A stretch of 64,000 nucleotides of DNA from Acinetobacter bouvetii DSM 14964 = CIP 107468. Lineage in GTDB: Bacteria > Pseudomonadota > Gammaproteobacteria > Pseudomonadales > Moraxellaceae. This document shows, one piece after another, positions 1 to 11,536 of this stretch; the first letter of the stretch is position 1; each line of letters starts with the position of its first letter. Both the position numbers and the translations under genes were made by a program. The DNA is taken from contig NZ_KB849726.1 in NCBI RefSeq assembly GCF_000368865.1, positions 1 to 64,000 of the forward strand, given 5' to 3'. A model generated the notes under the pieces. It worked only from the letters and a program-made list of their open reading frames with translations, made no database searches and was not told the origin of the DNA.

Positions 1-474
<474 letters not shown>

Positions 475-533
475 ACGAAAGATTGACGACCGGTAAGAAT
501 CCACAACAAGTTGTTCTTCATTGATGTATCTGA

Positions 534-610
<77 letters not shown>

Positions 611-660
611 TTCTGACTAGCTGTACAGAAAGAAGATGCATTGAATCTAGATGATAAGCT

Positions 661-736
661 GGGGACTTAGCTTAGTTGGTAGAGCGCCTGCTTTGCACGC
701 AGGAGGTCAGGAGTTCGACTCTCCTAGTCTCCACCA
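661..736 (+). tRNA. alaT: tRNA-Ala (TGC)
   Basis: This is a 76-nt cloverleaf with acceptor GGGGACT/AGTCTCC and an encoded CCA. The anticodon arm CCTGC-TTTGCAC-GCAGG gives TGC. It lies 50 bp after tRNA-Ile in the rrn spacer and is co-transcribed with the rRNAs. Confidence 0.96.
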
Positions 737-1143
737 TATATCGCTTTGCGATATGGTTAAGTTAATAAATGAACAGTCAAAAGGCTGTTAGTTTAGTCCT
801 TAAGCAAACGAAGTTTTAGATCCTAGAGATTAGCAAGTATAAGCGTTATGATACGCGGACTTGATAATCTCTGTGATTTATCACGGTTTCCTGACCTGAC
901 GAAGGCTGGAAAAATCATTAACAGAATATATTTGAGTTGAAATAATTTGTTCATACTCGTTTTAGTTAACTTAACAAGCAATTGTTAATGTTGAATGAAA
1001 TGAGTTACTAGCGAAATTAACTGAATCAAGCGTTTTGGTATATGAATCTAATTGAAGCTGTACAGTGATTAAGTTCACAGAACTCTGAACTAAAATGTTG
1101 AAGATGCTACTTGTAGGCATCGTCGGCTGTTTGGGGTTGTATA
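737..1143 (+). other. 16S-23S spacer after tRNA-Ala
   Basis: About 400 bp of AT-rich transcribed spacer lies between tRNA-Ala and 23S. It presumably holds the 23S processing stem. I see no protein gene or further tRNA; the small open frame near 1095-1283 runs into 23S and is not a gene. Confidence 0.7.
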
Positions 1144-4034
<2,891 letters not shown>

Positions 4035-4221
4035 TATACAACGCCCAAGCAGCTGTATATCATGCTTCAATTGATTCACATATAATCAATCAAACTTGAT
4101 TTAGTTAAAAAGCTAGATACAATGAACAAATTAAATGAACTCAAGTACTTCTGTTAATAACTCATTTGACCAAGCAACGGCACTGAAAAGATAAGACCAA
4201 ATGCAAAGTCATAACAGTTGT

Positions 4222-4335
4222 GCTGGCGACAATAGCAAGAGTGAACCACCTGATCCCTTCCCGAACTCAGAAGTGAAACCTCTTAGCGCTGATGGTAGTG
4301 TGGGGTTACCCATGTGAGAGTAAGTCATCGCCAGC
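4222..4335 (+). rRNA. rrf: 5S ribosomal RNA
   Basis: A 5S-sized RNA of about 114 nt whose terminal stem GCTGGCGAC pairs with the 3' GTCATCGCCAGC region. It contains the conserved CCGAACTCAGAAGTGAAA stretch. It lies about 190 bp after 23S and just before the operon terminator. Confidence 0.95.
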
Positions 4336-4346
4336 TCATTATTCGA

Positions 4347-4380
4347 AAACACCCCCTGACTAGTGCAGGGGGTGTTTTTT
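4347..4380 (+). terminator. rrn operon intrinsic terminator
   Basis: A strong GC-rich hairpin (AACACCCCCTG with CAGGGGGTGTT) is followed by a T run, right after 5S. The opposite strand also ends in a short T run, so it may also stop the convergent minus-strand cluster that ends at 4413. Confidence 0.93.
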
Positions 4381-4412
4381 TATGCGCGGGAAAGAAAAAT
4401 AGGAAATAATTG

Positions 4413-4835
4413 CTAAATCAGTTCTAAATCAGCTGATTTAATCGCATGGGTTGTCTTTTTAATAGCATATAAGAGCTGTCCCAATAAAACATCTTTATCT
4501 GCCATAGCAACAATAATCATTGGATGATTTTTTGCAGCTATCGCGGAAAGTACGACTTTGCCATTTTCGGCATCTAATGTAATGGATTGACAGCCTGTTA
4601 GGTGAATTTCTTGCGTAAATGCCGTAACCATTGCCAAAATTGAGCTGCTGACAGCAGCGAGTTTGCCTTTATTGTAAATATCTCTTTTATAAAGGCTGGC
4701 AAGTTCAAAGCCATCAGTTGAACAAACCATAACAAAATTGACACCGCGCACATTGGATATGATGTCTTGCAATTCTTGCTTTGCTTTGTCGATCAATTCA
4801 GCTGAAGCAGCTCGTTTTTCTTTAATATTGAACAT
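4413..4835 (-). CDS. Roadblock/LC7 domain protein (second of cluster)
   Basis: A 140-residue protein with a roadblock/LC7-type alpha-beta fold. The N-terminal helix is followed by strand motifs such as NFVMVCSTDGFELAS, and a central helix by KVVLSAIAAKNHPMIIVAM. Family knowledge: bacterial roadblock proteins (MglB, CvnB) bind small Ras-like GTPases as GAPs or scaffolds. It is the last gene of a four-gene minus-strand cluster. It follows the GTPase gene by 9 bp, and AAGGAG precedes the ATG. The protein differs clearly from the other roadblock protein at 6477, so the two are not a recent duplication. The cellular role is unknown; the GTPase-partner function is inferred from context. Confidence 0.85.
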   Translation of the reverse strand: MFNIKEKRAASAELIDKAKQELQDIISNVRGVNFVMVCSTDGFELASLYKRDIYNKGKLAAVSSSILAMVTAFTQEIHLTGCQSITLDAENGKVVLSAIAAKNHPMIIVAMADKDVLLGQLLYAIKKTTHAIKSADLELI

Positions 4836-4844
4836 ATATGCTCC

Positions 4845-5390
4845 TTAAGCGCTAATGTTGTGATTGACTTCTACAGCTGTAATAAGGGCTTCAAGCAAAA
4901 GCAAAGCATCTTCTTTTTTTCGGGCATCTATAAAAAATAAAGGGCAGAATAAATCTTGCCCAATTAGCCATTCTTTATAAATGGACAATGAGTGATGGTT
5001 GCTATTAACATCAACATGTGTAATGCCAATCGCAAAATTATCCGTATAGTTTTGGAAAGTTTCTAAAAAGGTTTCAAGCTCTTGCAATGGCGCATCACAA
5101 TTATGGTCAATTAAAATAATGGCGCCTATCGCGCCTTGGCATATAACAGGCCAAATAAAATCAAATCGGCTTTGCCCTGGGGTGCCATATAACCCAATTT
5201 TAACGCCATCTTCTAGCGTTACTTCGCCATAATCTATGCCGACAGTGGTTTCCATTTTTGCATGGCTTTCTTGATCTGTATTAAATGCTTCAGTAAGAAG
5301 CACTGGTATATCTGAAAGCGAACGGATGGCTTCTGTTTTTCCAGCGCCCATTGTTCCTGCAAATACTATTTTGTATTGCTGTAAAATCAT
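4845..5390 (-). CDS. Small Ras/MglA-like GTPase with divergent G motifs
   Basis: A 181-residue P-loop GTPase of the MglA/Srprb-like class. G1 is GTMGAGKT at residues 12-19, a switch I Thr is in ETTVG around 47-51, G3 is YGTPGQ at 68-73, and G4 is THVD at 124-127 instead of NKxD. G5 looks like IDARK. The start at 5390 is chosen because AGGAGA lies just upstream. A start at 5450 would add 20 unlikely residues inside the preceding gene. Roadblock proteins flank the cluster, as in MglA/MglB and Streptomyces conservon systems, so it is probably a polarity or signalling switch. The output of the switch is not visible from the sequence. Confidence 0.88.
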   Translation of the reverse strand: MILQQYKIVFAGTMGAGKTEAIRSLSDIPVLLTEAFNTDQESHAKMETTVGIDYGEVTLEDGVKIGLYGTPGQSRFDFIWPVICQGAIGAIILIDHNCDAPLQELETFLETFQNYTDNFAIGITHVDVNSNHHSLSIYKEWLIGQDLFCPLFFIDARKKEDALLLLEALITAVEVNHNISA

Positions 5391-5406
5391 GCAACTTCTC
5401 CTGTCG

Positions 5407-6390
5407 CTAGAAACCGAATTTTCTGCGTAATTTTCCAAAAAAGCTTGCAATCATGTTTTCTTCAGAATGAGTGTCTGCTTTTTCAGGGGGAGTGTAATGG
5501 TTATCCCAAAGATTGATTTTGCTGATATTTCCAGCGGCCATATTAGCGGCGATAAATTGGCGGACCATTTCTATTGGAATATTATGCTGCTCTGCAATTT
5601 TAGAAATTTTTGCGCCTTGCACAAAACACGCAGACATCTGAAATATTTTTTTACGGTGCTTTGTATCATAAGGCTTAGGCCAAAAATGGATGCGGTAGTG
5701 GCCATCATCTGGTGCTATTTGATAAAAATTAGGAGATTTCCAGAATAAGTTCCAAATCCAATCTTGAAGAATGTGGCTGTTTTTTCTAGATACTTTAGTC
5801 AGATCTGTCGTTGATGCAAAATCATAATTAAAACTGAAATCTGTATGATTTAAAGTTCTTTCTGGATTGCTGTAAGCTAGATTGTTTGCAATATCGATGA
5901 CGCCGAGTGATCCGTGAGTGTCAAAAATGTGCAATTTGTTATGCGCTTCAGCATTATGCATTTCTTTAAAATAGCTTTCAGAGAAATGGTGGTCTTCAGG
6001 CAATACTGTATAGAGATGCTGATTAGTTATATGTTTTGCTTCATCATCTATTGGCTGATTGTTTTGAACAATATAGTTTTTAATCCATTCATCTAATTCT
6101 ACAGAATCAAGCAGCGGCAAATACAAGGTATTATTTCTTAATTTTCCGCAAAGGGAGTCATCTTTGGCAACTTTAAGCCATGGAAATTTACGGTTGTTCA
6201 GAACTCTTTGTATTCCCTCGGTTTCGAAGAAATTTTCATGAATAAATAAGCAGTCTAAATTAATGTCTGAAGCTGTTTTCCATTGGATGGAGAATTTTTC
6301 ATTAATAATATTGCCAAGCTGGGATTTCAGCTCCTCCGCATCATGGATACTTAAACCTGATATTGCAATATTAATATATTGCTTACTCAT
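5407..6390 (-). CDS. Conserved unknown with probable C-terminal HTH, GTPase cluster
   Basis: A 327-residue soluble protein without a signal peptide or membrane segment. The first 110 residues alternate predicted strands and helices, loosely like a degenerate receiver domain. Residues about 259-290 read as a helix-turn-helix (KISKIAEQHNIPIEMVRQFI), and the basic tail is KLRRKFGF. The order roadblock, this gene, GTPase, roadblock recalls conservons, where a DUF742 winged-helix protein accompanies a roadblock protein and a GTPase. That analogy is inference; I do not recognise the family. It ends 16 bp before the GTPase start, so translation is likely coupled. Confidence 0.75.
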   Translation of the reverse strand: MSKQYINIAISGLSIHDAEELKSQLGNIINEKFSIQWKTASDINLDCLFIHENFFETEGIQRVLNNRKFPWLKVAKDDSLCGKLRNNTLYLPLLDSVELDEWIKNYIVQNNQPIDDEAKHITNQHLYTVLPEDHHFSESYFKEMHNAEAHNKLHIFDTHGSLGVIDIANNLAYSNPERTLNHTDFSFNYDFASTTDLTKVSRKNSHILQDWIWNLFWKSPNFYQIAPDDGHYRIHFWPKPYDTKHRKKIFQMSACFVQGAKISKIAEQHNIPIEMVRQFIAANMAAGNISKINLWDNHYTPPEKADTHSEENMIASFFGKLRRKFGF

Positions 6391-6435
6391 TGTTATCTCT
6401 CTATCTGCTGGTGGAATTTTGTGTAGGCCAATTAA

Positions 6436-6469
6436 AAATTCCCTGCATATTTTGATATGCAGGGAATTT
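6436..6469 (-). promoter_or_regulatory. Perfect intercistronic palindrome (attenuator-like)
   Basis: A 15-bp perfect stem with a 4-base loop lies in the 86-bp gap between the first roadblock gene and the 327-residue gene. Read on the minus strand it ends in a short T run, so it could act as a partial terminator or a 3'-end stabiliser. Either would let the first gene be made in excess over the rest. Confidence 0.65.
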
Positions 6470-6476
6470 AAGGTAT

Positions 6477-6836
6477 TTAGCTAAAGTCTAATTCTTTTTC
6501 ATAAGCTTTGAGCTCATGCCTAGCCATGGCGAGGTTTGACTTAGAGCGGTCAAGAACCAGATACAGGAAGACATTTGCATTTTGTTCCAATGGGCGGATC
6601 AAATGATATTGCTTACCGAGCGTAATCAGAATATCTTCGATATGGTCATTCAAGTTCAATGATTGAGCTACACGGCGCTTTGAGCGTACGACTTCAGTAT
6701 TTCCCGCCGCCGCAAGCTCTAAATCAATTCCGCCTCCGCCTTGTGTTGCAAGCGCTAGCCCGCTTTCCCCATCAACAAGCGCTGCCGCAATAAAACCATC
6801 AATATTGGTAAGTGAATCTAATGAAACTTTAGCCAT
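6477..6836 (-). CDS. Roadblock/LC7 domain protein (first of cluster)
   Basis: A 119-residue roadblock/LC7 protein. It shows the typical pattern of an N-terminal helix, then [20 protein letters not shown] (strand-turn-strand), a long central helix, and [18 protein letters not shown] followed by VFLYLVLDR. Family members dimerise and regulate small GTPases; the probable partner is the GTPase encoded at 4845-5390. It is the first gene of the cluster and is preceded by about 400 bp of AT-rich non-coding DNA, where the promoter must lie. A hairpin separates it from the next gene, suggesting unequal expression. Confidence 0.87.
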   Translation of the reverse strand: MAKVSLDSLTNIDGFIAAALVDGESGLALATQGGGGIDLELAAAGNTEVVRSKRRVAQSLNLNDHIEDILITLGKQYHLIRPLEQNANVFLYLVLDRSKSNLAMARHELKAYEKELDFS

Positions 6837-7203
6837 GATTTTTTCCCTCTTACTGGTTTTGTAAATGATTATTTATTGTGTTGAAGCCGGTAATTAAAGA
6901 CTTTGTTAATTACTTAATTTAATTATAGGAGGGGGGCATGACATTTCAATAAAATAATTTTGATGCGTTAATTTGCTTGTATTTTTGTCTTTTTTTTTTA
7001 CAAATGGCCTGATGCTAAGCGTGATGGAAGTATCAATTATTTTGTTTTTTAGTGTTTGAACGCTCTTTTTTTTACTGCCTTAAATTTGTGTAAAGAAATG
7101 TAATTCGGTAGAAATATATGCGAAATGTTCATCATTATTTTCACTTTTTTACAAAAGTATACATTGTTGATTAATTTAGTCGGTATTCTGAAATATTGAC
7201 ATA
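6837..7203. other. AT-rich intergenic region upstream of roadblock cluster
   Basis: About 370 bp, very AT-rich, with several homopolymer runs. It must hold the promoter of the minus-strand roadblock cluster. A nominal 81-residue minus-strand frame at 7049-7294 consists of low-complexity AT-rich codons and overlaps the terminator and the next gene, so I do not call it. Confidence 0.6.
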
Positions 7204-7235
7204 AAAAAAGATCAGTATTGACTGATCTTTTTTTA
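7204..7235. terminator. Terminator downstream of the sspAB operon
   Basis: AAAGATCAGT pairs with ACTGATCTTT around a 4-base loop. A and T runs on both sides make it bidirectional. It lies 10 bp after the minus-strand stop at 7245. Confidence 0.9.
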
Positions 7236-7244
7236 TGCTTGCTT

Positions 7245-7886
7245 TTAAGCAAATATATTGCAAACAGCAGAATAAAGTACCCATAAAATAACAACGGCTA
7301 CGAGAGGTTCTGCTACTTTTGACCATGCTGGAATGATCGGGGCAGCTTCTTCCTGTTCGTGGCCTGTGTGCTGATTCACCATCTGATTGAACTCCTTCAT
7401 TGATTCCTCTAATGATAGCTCATCTGCAATTATAGGTTTGGAACCTTTTAATTCTAAAAGGTTGTTTGTTGACCAAACCCAATTGTCGGCTTGCCCGGAT
7501 AAATGCTCGATTTGGCCAAGCAGCAGTTCGCGGATGCTCTGCAGCGTGTGATTGCCTGTATCATGCAGCTGTTTCAGTTCGGTGAGCTGGCGCTTGAATA
7601 TTGCAGCGGTTAATTCCTCAAGCTCCGTACGGGGAAGGCTGGAGGCATTTTCTTTAGAGGTTGTTAAATGCCGTGCAACTTCCTGCACGTATAAATCATC
7701 TGGAGAAGTAATTTCTTGATAAACTTTTTTGTCATTTAAGCGCCATTGGCTAATGAGCTCACCGAGAGTTAAAGCATTTATTTCAGCAATATGGCTCCGC
7801 TTATCTTCCTTGGAGAGATGGGGGAGAAGCTCAGGCTTTTGAGTCTCTAATTGTTCTGCAAAGTACTGTACTAAGTCAAAAGCCAT
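7245..7886 (-). CDS. Unknown protein with C-terminal membrane anchor
   Basis: A 213-residue protein without a signal peptide. It is mainly helical and charged, and ends in one hydrophobic segment (about residues 192-210, VAEPLVAVVILWVLYSAVC), so it is probably tail-anchored with its bulk in the cytoplasm. I do not recognise the family. It is the last gene of an apparent operon sspA-sspB-this gene, 17 bp after sspB and followed by a terminator. The location suggests co-expression with the stringent-starvation proteins, but no function can be assigned. Confidence 0.75.
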   Translation of the reverse strand: MAFDLVQYFAEQLETQKPELLPHLSKEDKRSHIAEINALTLGELISQWRLNDKKVYQEITSPDDLYVQEVARHLTTSKENASSLPRTELEELTAAIFKRQLTELKQLHDTGNHTLQSIRELLLGQIEHLSGQADNWVWSTNNLLELKGSKPIIADELSLEESMKEFNQMVNQHTGHEQEEAAPIIPAWSKVAEPLVAVVILWVLYSAVCNIFA

Positions 7887-7903
7887 TTTACTGCTCCATA
7901 TTT

Positions 7904-8332
7904 TTAATCTAATAGCCTTAAGCTAGGTTTTTTCTTTGGCTGTTCATTTTTTTGTTCAGTGTCTGATTTTAAAGCATCTTCGCTATTTTGGATATGCTGA
8001 TATTCAGTTGGATCAAAGAATAAGCCTTGACCATTTTCACGGGCATAGATGCCAAGCACCGCTGAAAACGGTACGTACAAATCACGTGAAACACCGCCAA
8101 AACGTGCCGAGAAGGTGATTGCATCATTGCTCATGTTTAGGGCGTGTACTGCATGCGGTACAAGATTTAAAGTGATTTGGCCGTCTTGAATAAACTGCTC
8201 TGGCACCATGGTATTGGGCTGTGTTGCATCCACAAGCAGGTAAGGTGTGAGCTGATTATCGCAAATCCATTCATAAATGGCGCGGGCCATGTAAGGGCGG
8301 GTTGGGCTGAGGTTTAATTGTTGTTCAGACAT
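7904..8332 (-). CDS. sspB: ClpXP specificity-enhancing factor SspB
   Basis: A 142-residue SspB. The N-terminal half matches the SspB fold (RPYMARAIYEWICDNQLTPYLLVDA, and later INLVPHAVHALNMSNDAITFSARFGG in the usual order). The C-terminal tail KKKPSLRLLD resembles the ClpX-binding XB peptide, which is Leu-rich and basic. SspB tethers ssrA-tagged and some other substrates to ClpX for degradation. The gene lies 11 bp after sspA, as in E. coli. Confidence 0.94.
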   Translation of the reverse strand: MSEQQLNLSPTRPYMARAIYEWICDNQLTPYLLVDATQPNTMVPEQFIQDGQITLNLVPHAVHALNMSNDAITFSARFGGVSRDLYVPFSAVLGIYARENGQGLFFDPTEYQHIQNSEDALKSDTEQKNEQPKKKPSLRLLD

Positions 8333-8343
8333 ATGAGGCTCGA

Positions 8344-8994
8344 TTAATTCGACAATAATTCACTGTAACGGTTTTTTTCCTGCAATGTCATGGATTTTAC
8401 AAAAGCAGGACGGTTGAAAATGCGCTGGCAATACAAGTGGATCGGACGGCAGTGTTGTTGAGGCAGAATAATTCCCATCGTTTTTAAGCGTAAAAAAATG
8501 GGCGCCAGCATGCAGTCCAGGATACTGAAATGCTCTGACATGAAAAAGGGAAAATGCTGAAATAATGGGGTGAGTGAGACCAGTGTATCCCGCAGTTTGC
8601 TTTGCGCTTTTTTTTGAGCATTGATATCCAATGAATCTGCATGGCGCAGCATGATATCGGCAAGATTGAGCCAGTCCTGCTCAAAGCGCCAAATATACTG
8701 GCGCTGTTCTGCGCGCGGCGCTGGAGCATCGGCATACAGCTTATTTTGACGGTAACGGTCGTCGATATATTCAGAAATGATGCTGGCTTTAAACAGCTTT
8801 AGTTCATTTTCGACCAGCATGGGCAGCTGATTGTAAGGATTTAAGCTGGCGAGATCTTCATCATCTTCATCGGTCAAAACCAGGTTGTACTTGATTTGCT
8901 TTTCCGCAAGGACATAGCGGATCCAGTGGGATCGAAAATCATCTGCATGGCTATACAGCGTGATTCCTTGAGGAGGGGCATTTTCGAGTGACAT
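8344..8994 (-). CDS. sspA: Stringent starvation protein A (GST-like)
   Basis: A 216-residue protein with an N-terminal thioredoxin-like GST domain (ITLYSHADDFRSHWIRYVL; NPYNQLPMLVENEL) and a helical C-terminal GST domain. SspA binds RNA polymerase and modulates transcription in stationary phase and under acid stress. It is the first gene of the sspA-sspB-unknown operon. It is transcribed in the same direction as rplM-rpsI, but the rpsI terminator and about 360 bp separate them, so it probably has its own promoter. Confidence 0.94.
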   Translation of the reverse strand: MSLENAPPQGITLYSHADDFRSHWIRYVLAEKQIKYNLVLTDEDDEDLASLNPYNQLPMLVENELKLFKASIISEYIDDRYRQNKLYADAPAPRAEQRQYIWRFEQDWLNLADIMLRHADSLDINAQKKAQSKLRDTLVSLTPLFQHFPFFMSEHFSILDCMLAPIFLRLKTMGIILPQQHCRPIHLYCQRIFNRPAFVKSMTLQEKNRYSELLSN

Positions 8995-9303
8995 AAATCC
9001 TGAACAATCGGTTTTGAATGAGATAGGATACTAAAAAACACCCATAAAATCACGAAACAGTTTGAATTAATCGATGTTGCCTGATCTTGGAATTTGACAG
9101 CACTTCTCTTTGCACGGCGCGGCATTCTTTTTTGGATGATCAGCTGGTTGCGGCCGGATCAAGCTATCCTGCTTCTTATTTTGAGGCTGATGCTGGCCTC
9201 ATTGTAAAAACTATTGAAGACGGTGTTATTGGTCTGCTCTTTGGGGAGGGGCTGATGATGTCACGTCAATGTTTTATACGCTGTTTTGCTTGATTGATGG
9301 AAT
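8995..9303. other. Intergenic region upstream of sspA
   Basis: About 310 bp between sspA and the rpsI terminator, expected to carry the sspA promoter. A 68-codon plus-strand frame (9087-9293) has no recognisable homology and no ribosome binding site, so I do not call it. Confidence 0.5.
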
Positions 9304-9335
9304 AAAAAAAGCCTTGGATAATCCAAGGCTTTTTT
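9304..9335 (-). terminator. rplM-rpsI terminator
   Basis: GCCTTGGAT pairs with ATCCAAGGC, with A and T runs on both sides. It lies 20 bp downstream of the rpsI stop codon on the minus strand. Confidence 0.92.
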
Positions 9336-9354
9336 GTCCGATTCGGTAAACGAA

Positions 9355-9741
9355 TTAACGTTTAGAGAATTGAGGACGTTTACGCGCTTTACGTAAACCA
9401 AGTTTCTTACGTTCAACTTCACGAGCATCACGAGTAACGAAACCAGCTTGACGAAGAGCAGGCTTAAGCGTTTCGTCAGAAGCGATCAATGCGCGAGTAA
9501 TACCGTGACGGATTGCGCCAGCTTGACCGCCGATACCACCACCAGCAACAGTGATGTAAAGGTCATATTTTTCAGTAGCTTCTAAAAGCTCTAGAGGTTG
9601 ATTTACAACCATGCGAGCAGTTTCACGACCGAAATACTGTTCAAGAGTACGGTTGTTGATTACGAGTTTGCCTGTACCAGCTGACAAGAAAACACGTGCA
9701 GTTGCGGTCTTACGGCGACCTGTACCATAATTAGTAGCCAT
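9355..9741 (-). CDS. rpsI: 30S ribosomal protein uS9
   Basis: A 128-residue S9. It starts with [15 protein letters not shown] and ends with the invariant basic tail RPQFSKR, whose terminal Arg contacts the P-site t[18 protein letters not shown] is present. It follows rplM by 13 bp, as in most bacteria, and ends at a terminator. Confidence 0.98.
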   Translation of the reverse strand: MATNYGTGRRKTATARVFLSAGTGKLVINNRTLEQYFGRETARMVVNQPLELLEATEKYDLYITVAGGGIGGQAGAIRHGITRALIASDETLKPALRQAGFVTRDAREVERKKLGLRKARKRPQFSKR

Positions 9742-9754
9742 GTGCTGTTATCCC

Positions 9755-10183
9755 TTAGATGTCCAAAACTTGTGGCTGTTGAGCAGCATGTGGATGCTCT
9801 GTACCTGCATACACTTTCATTTTCTTGATCATTGCATAACCAAGAGGACCTTTTGGCAACATACCTTTAACAGCTTTTTCTAAAACTGCTTCTGGTTTGT
9901 GAGCGATTAACTTTTCAAAGTTAGTCTCACGGATACCACCAGGGAAACCAGTGTGGCGATAGTATTTCTTATCGTGAGCTTTTTTACCAGTCACAGTAAT
10001 TTCTTCAGCATTGATTACAACGATATAATCGCCAGTGTCAACGTGAGGAGTATAAGAAGTTTTGTGCTTACCGCGTAAACGACGAGCGATTTCAGTCGCA
10101 AGGCGACCTAAAGTTTTGCCAGAAGCATCAACAACGTACCAGTCGTGTTGAACTTCAGCTGGCTTAGCGCTGAGAGTTTTCAT
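9755..10183 (-). CDS. rplM: 50S ribosomal protein uL13
   Basis: A 142-residue L13 with the conserved [22 protein letters not shown] start and [10 protein letters not shown]. The length is the same as in E. coli. It is the first gene of the rplM-rpsI operon, whose promoter and leader must lie in the region upstream of 10183. Confidence 0.98.
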   Translation of the reverse strand: MKTLSAKPAEVQHDWYVVDASGKTLGRLATEIARRLRGKHKTSYTPHVDTGDYIVVINAEEITVTGKKAHDKKYYRHTGFPGGIRETNFEKLIAHKPEAVLEKAVKGMLPKGPLGYAMIKKMKVYAGTEHPHAAQQPQVLDI

Positions 10184-10519
10184 TAAACCACTACCTATTA
10201 TAGTTGGTTTGGACTATGGAATCTGTCCAAACAAAAGGAGACGCGATTCTAAACGAAAACGTGAAGAATCACAAATGAAAATATTAAATTTCAAGCGCTG
10301 TATTTTATACCACTTTAAATGAAAAACCTAGCATGCGGTTTAAAAAATAAGCTAAAAAGATACATAGCGCTAGACAGGCGGAATTTAACAGGTTTTTTGG
10401 TTTGCGCTGCAGCTGCGGAGAATGCCCTTTATTGCTTTCAGGGTGAACCTAAAATTACGCAGCAATGCTGTATAAGCTTTTTAGGCGGTAAATTTGTACT
10501 AAAATAGGGGCAATTGATA
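10184..10519. other. Divergent promoter region rplM / pdxA
   Basis: About 336 bp between two divergent operons. It should contain the rplM promoter (left) and the pdxA promoter (right). I see no gene, and no hairpin long enough to call a riboswitch or ribosomal leader. Confidence 0.55.
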
Positions 10520-11503
10520 ATGCAGAAGAACCTCATGCTTCCTTTATATGTGACCAGCGGTGAACCTGCTGGAATTGGCCCGGATATTTGTTTGAGTTTG
10601 GCAGAACGTATTGATGAACGTCCAATTGTGGTGCTGGCAGACATCAACATGCTGCGTGATCGTGCCAATATGCTGAAACAAGATATTCAAATCATTGAAT
10701 ATATGGGGCAAACAGAAACGTCTGCACAAGGTCAACTTTATGTAGAGCATGTGCCTTTAGCTAATCCTGTGGTGATGGGGCAGCTGGATGTCAAGAATGC
10801 GGCCTATGTGCTGGAGCAGCTGCGCCGTTCTGCGGATTATGCAATGTCGGGAAAAAGTGTGGGCGTTGCGACGGCGCCCGTCCAGAAATCAATTATCAAT
10901 GACGCTGGGATGCATTTCAGCGGCCATACCGAGTATTACCAAGAGTTTGCGGGTGCAGAACGGGTGGTGATGATGCTGGCAACTCAAACTTTACGTGTGG
11001 CTCTGGCAACAACACATTTGGCTTTGCGTGATGTGCCGGATGCCATTACGCAAGAGCGCCTGCATCAAGTGATTGATATCCTTATTCATGATTTGAAAAC
11101 CAAATTCAAAATTGAACATCCGCATATTTTGGTCTGCGGCCTTAATCCGCATGCCGGCGAGGGCGGTTATCTGGGCATGGAAGAAATTGAAGTGATTAAT
11201 CCTGTACTGGAAAGCTACCGCGCTCAAGGTGTAAATATGAGTTTAAGCTTGCCGGCCGATACTTTATTTACCCCTGAAAATTTAAAAGATGCGGATGCCG
11301 TTTTGGCGATGTATCACGATCAGGGTTTACCTGTGTTAAAATCACAAGGCTTCGGTGAAGCCATTAATATTACTTTAGGTTTGCCTTTTATCCGCACTTC
11401 TGTAGATCATGGCACAGCGCTCTCCCTTGCGGGTACAGGACTGGCAAAAAGTTCAAGCTTGCATGCCGCTGTTGATTTAGCCCTCGATTTGGCTCGCCGC
11501 TGA
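10520..11503 (+). CDS. pdxA: 4-hydroxythreonine-4-phosphate dehydrogenase
   Basis: A 327-residue PdxA that catalyses NAD-dependent oxidation of 4-phosphohydroxy-threonine in pyridoxal-phosphate synthesis. The N-terminal SGEPAGIGPDI motif and the metal-binding histidines (HFSGHTEY; MYHDQGLPVLK; CGLNPHAGEGG) are present. The ATG at 10520 follows AGGGG; a TTG two codons upstream is a less likely start. It heads pdxA-rsmA-apaH, the E. coli order without apaG. Confidence 0.95.
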   Translation: MQKNLMLPLYVTSGEPAGIGPDICLSLAERIDERPIVVLADINMLRDRANMLKQDIQIIEYMGQTETSAQGQLYVEHVPLANPVVMGQLDVKNAAYVLEQLRRSADYAMSGKSVGVATAPVQKSIINDAGMHFSGHTEYYQEFAGAERVVMMLATQTLRVALATTHLALRDVPDAITQERLHQVIDILIHDLKTKFKIEHPHILVCGLNPHAGEGGYLGMEEIEVINPVLESYRAQGVNMSLSLPADTLFTPENLKDADAVLAMYHDQGLPVLKSQGFGEAINITLGLPFIRTSVDHGTALSLAGTGLAKSSSLHAAVDLALDLARR

Positions 11504-11536
11504 TTTTTACCCATTACTCACGTTGGAAATGTTTTT

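Noticed and set aside
7049..7294. 81-codon minus-strand frame
   Set aside because: Low-complexity AT-rich codons; it runs through the terminator and overlaps the sspAB-linked gene.
9087..9293. 68-codon plus-strand frame between sspA and rpsI
   Set aside because: No binding site and no recognisable sequence; the region is better explained as the sspA promoter region.
10184..10519. Ribosomal-protein leader or riboswitch upstream of rplM
   Set aside because: No convincing structured element could be recognised by eye.
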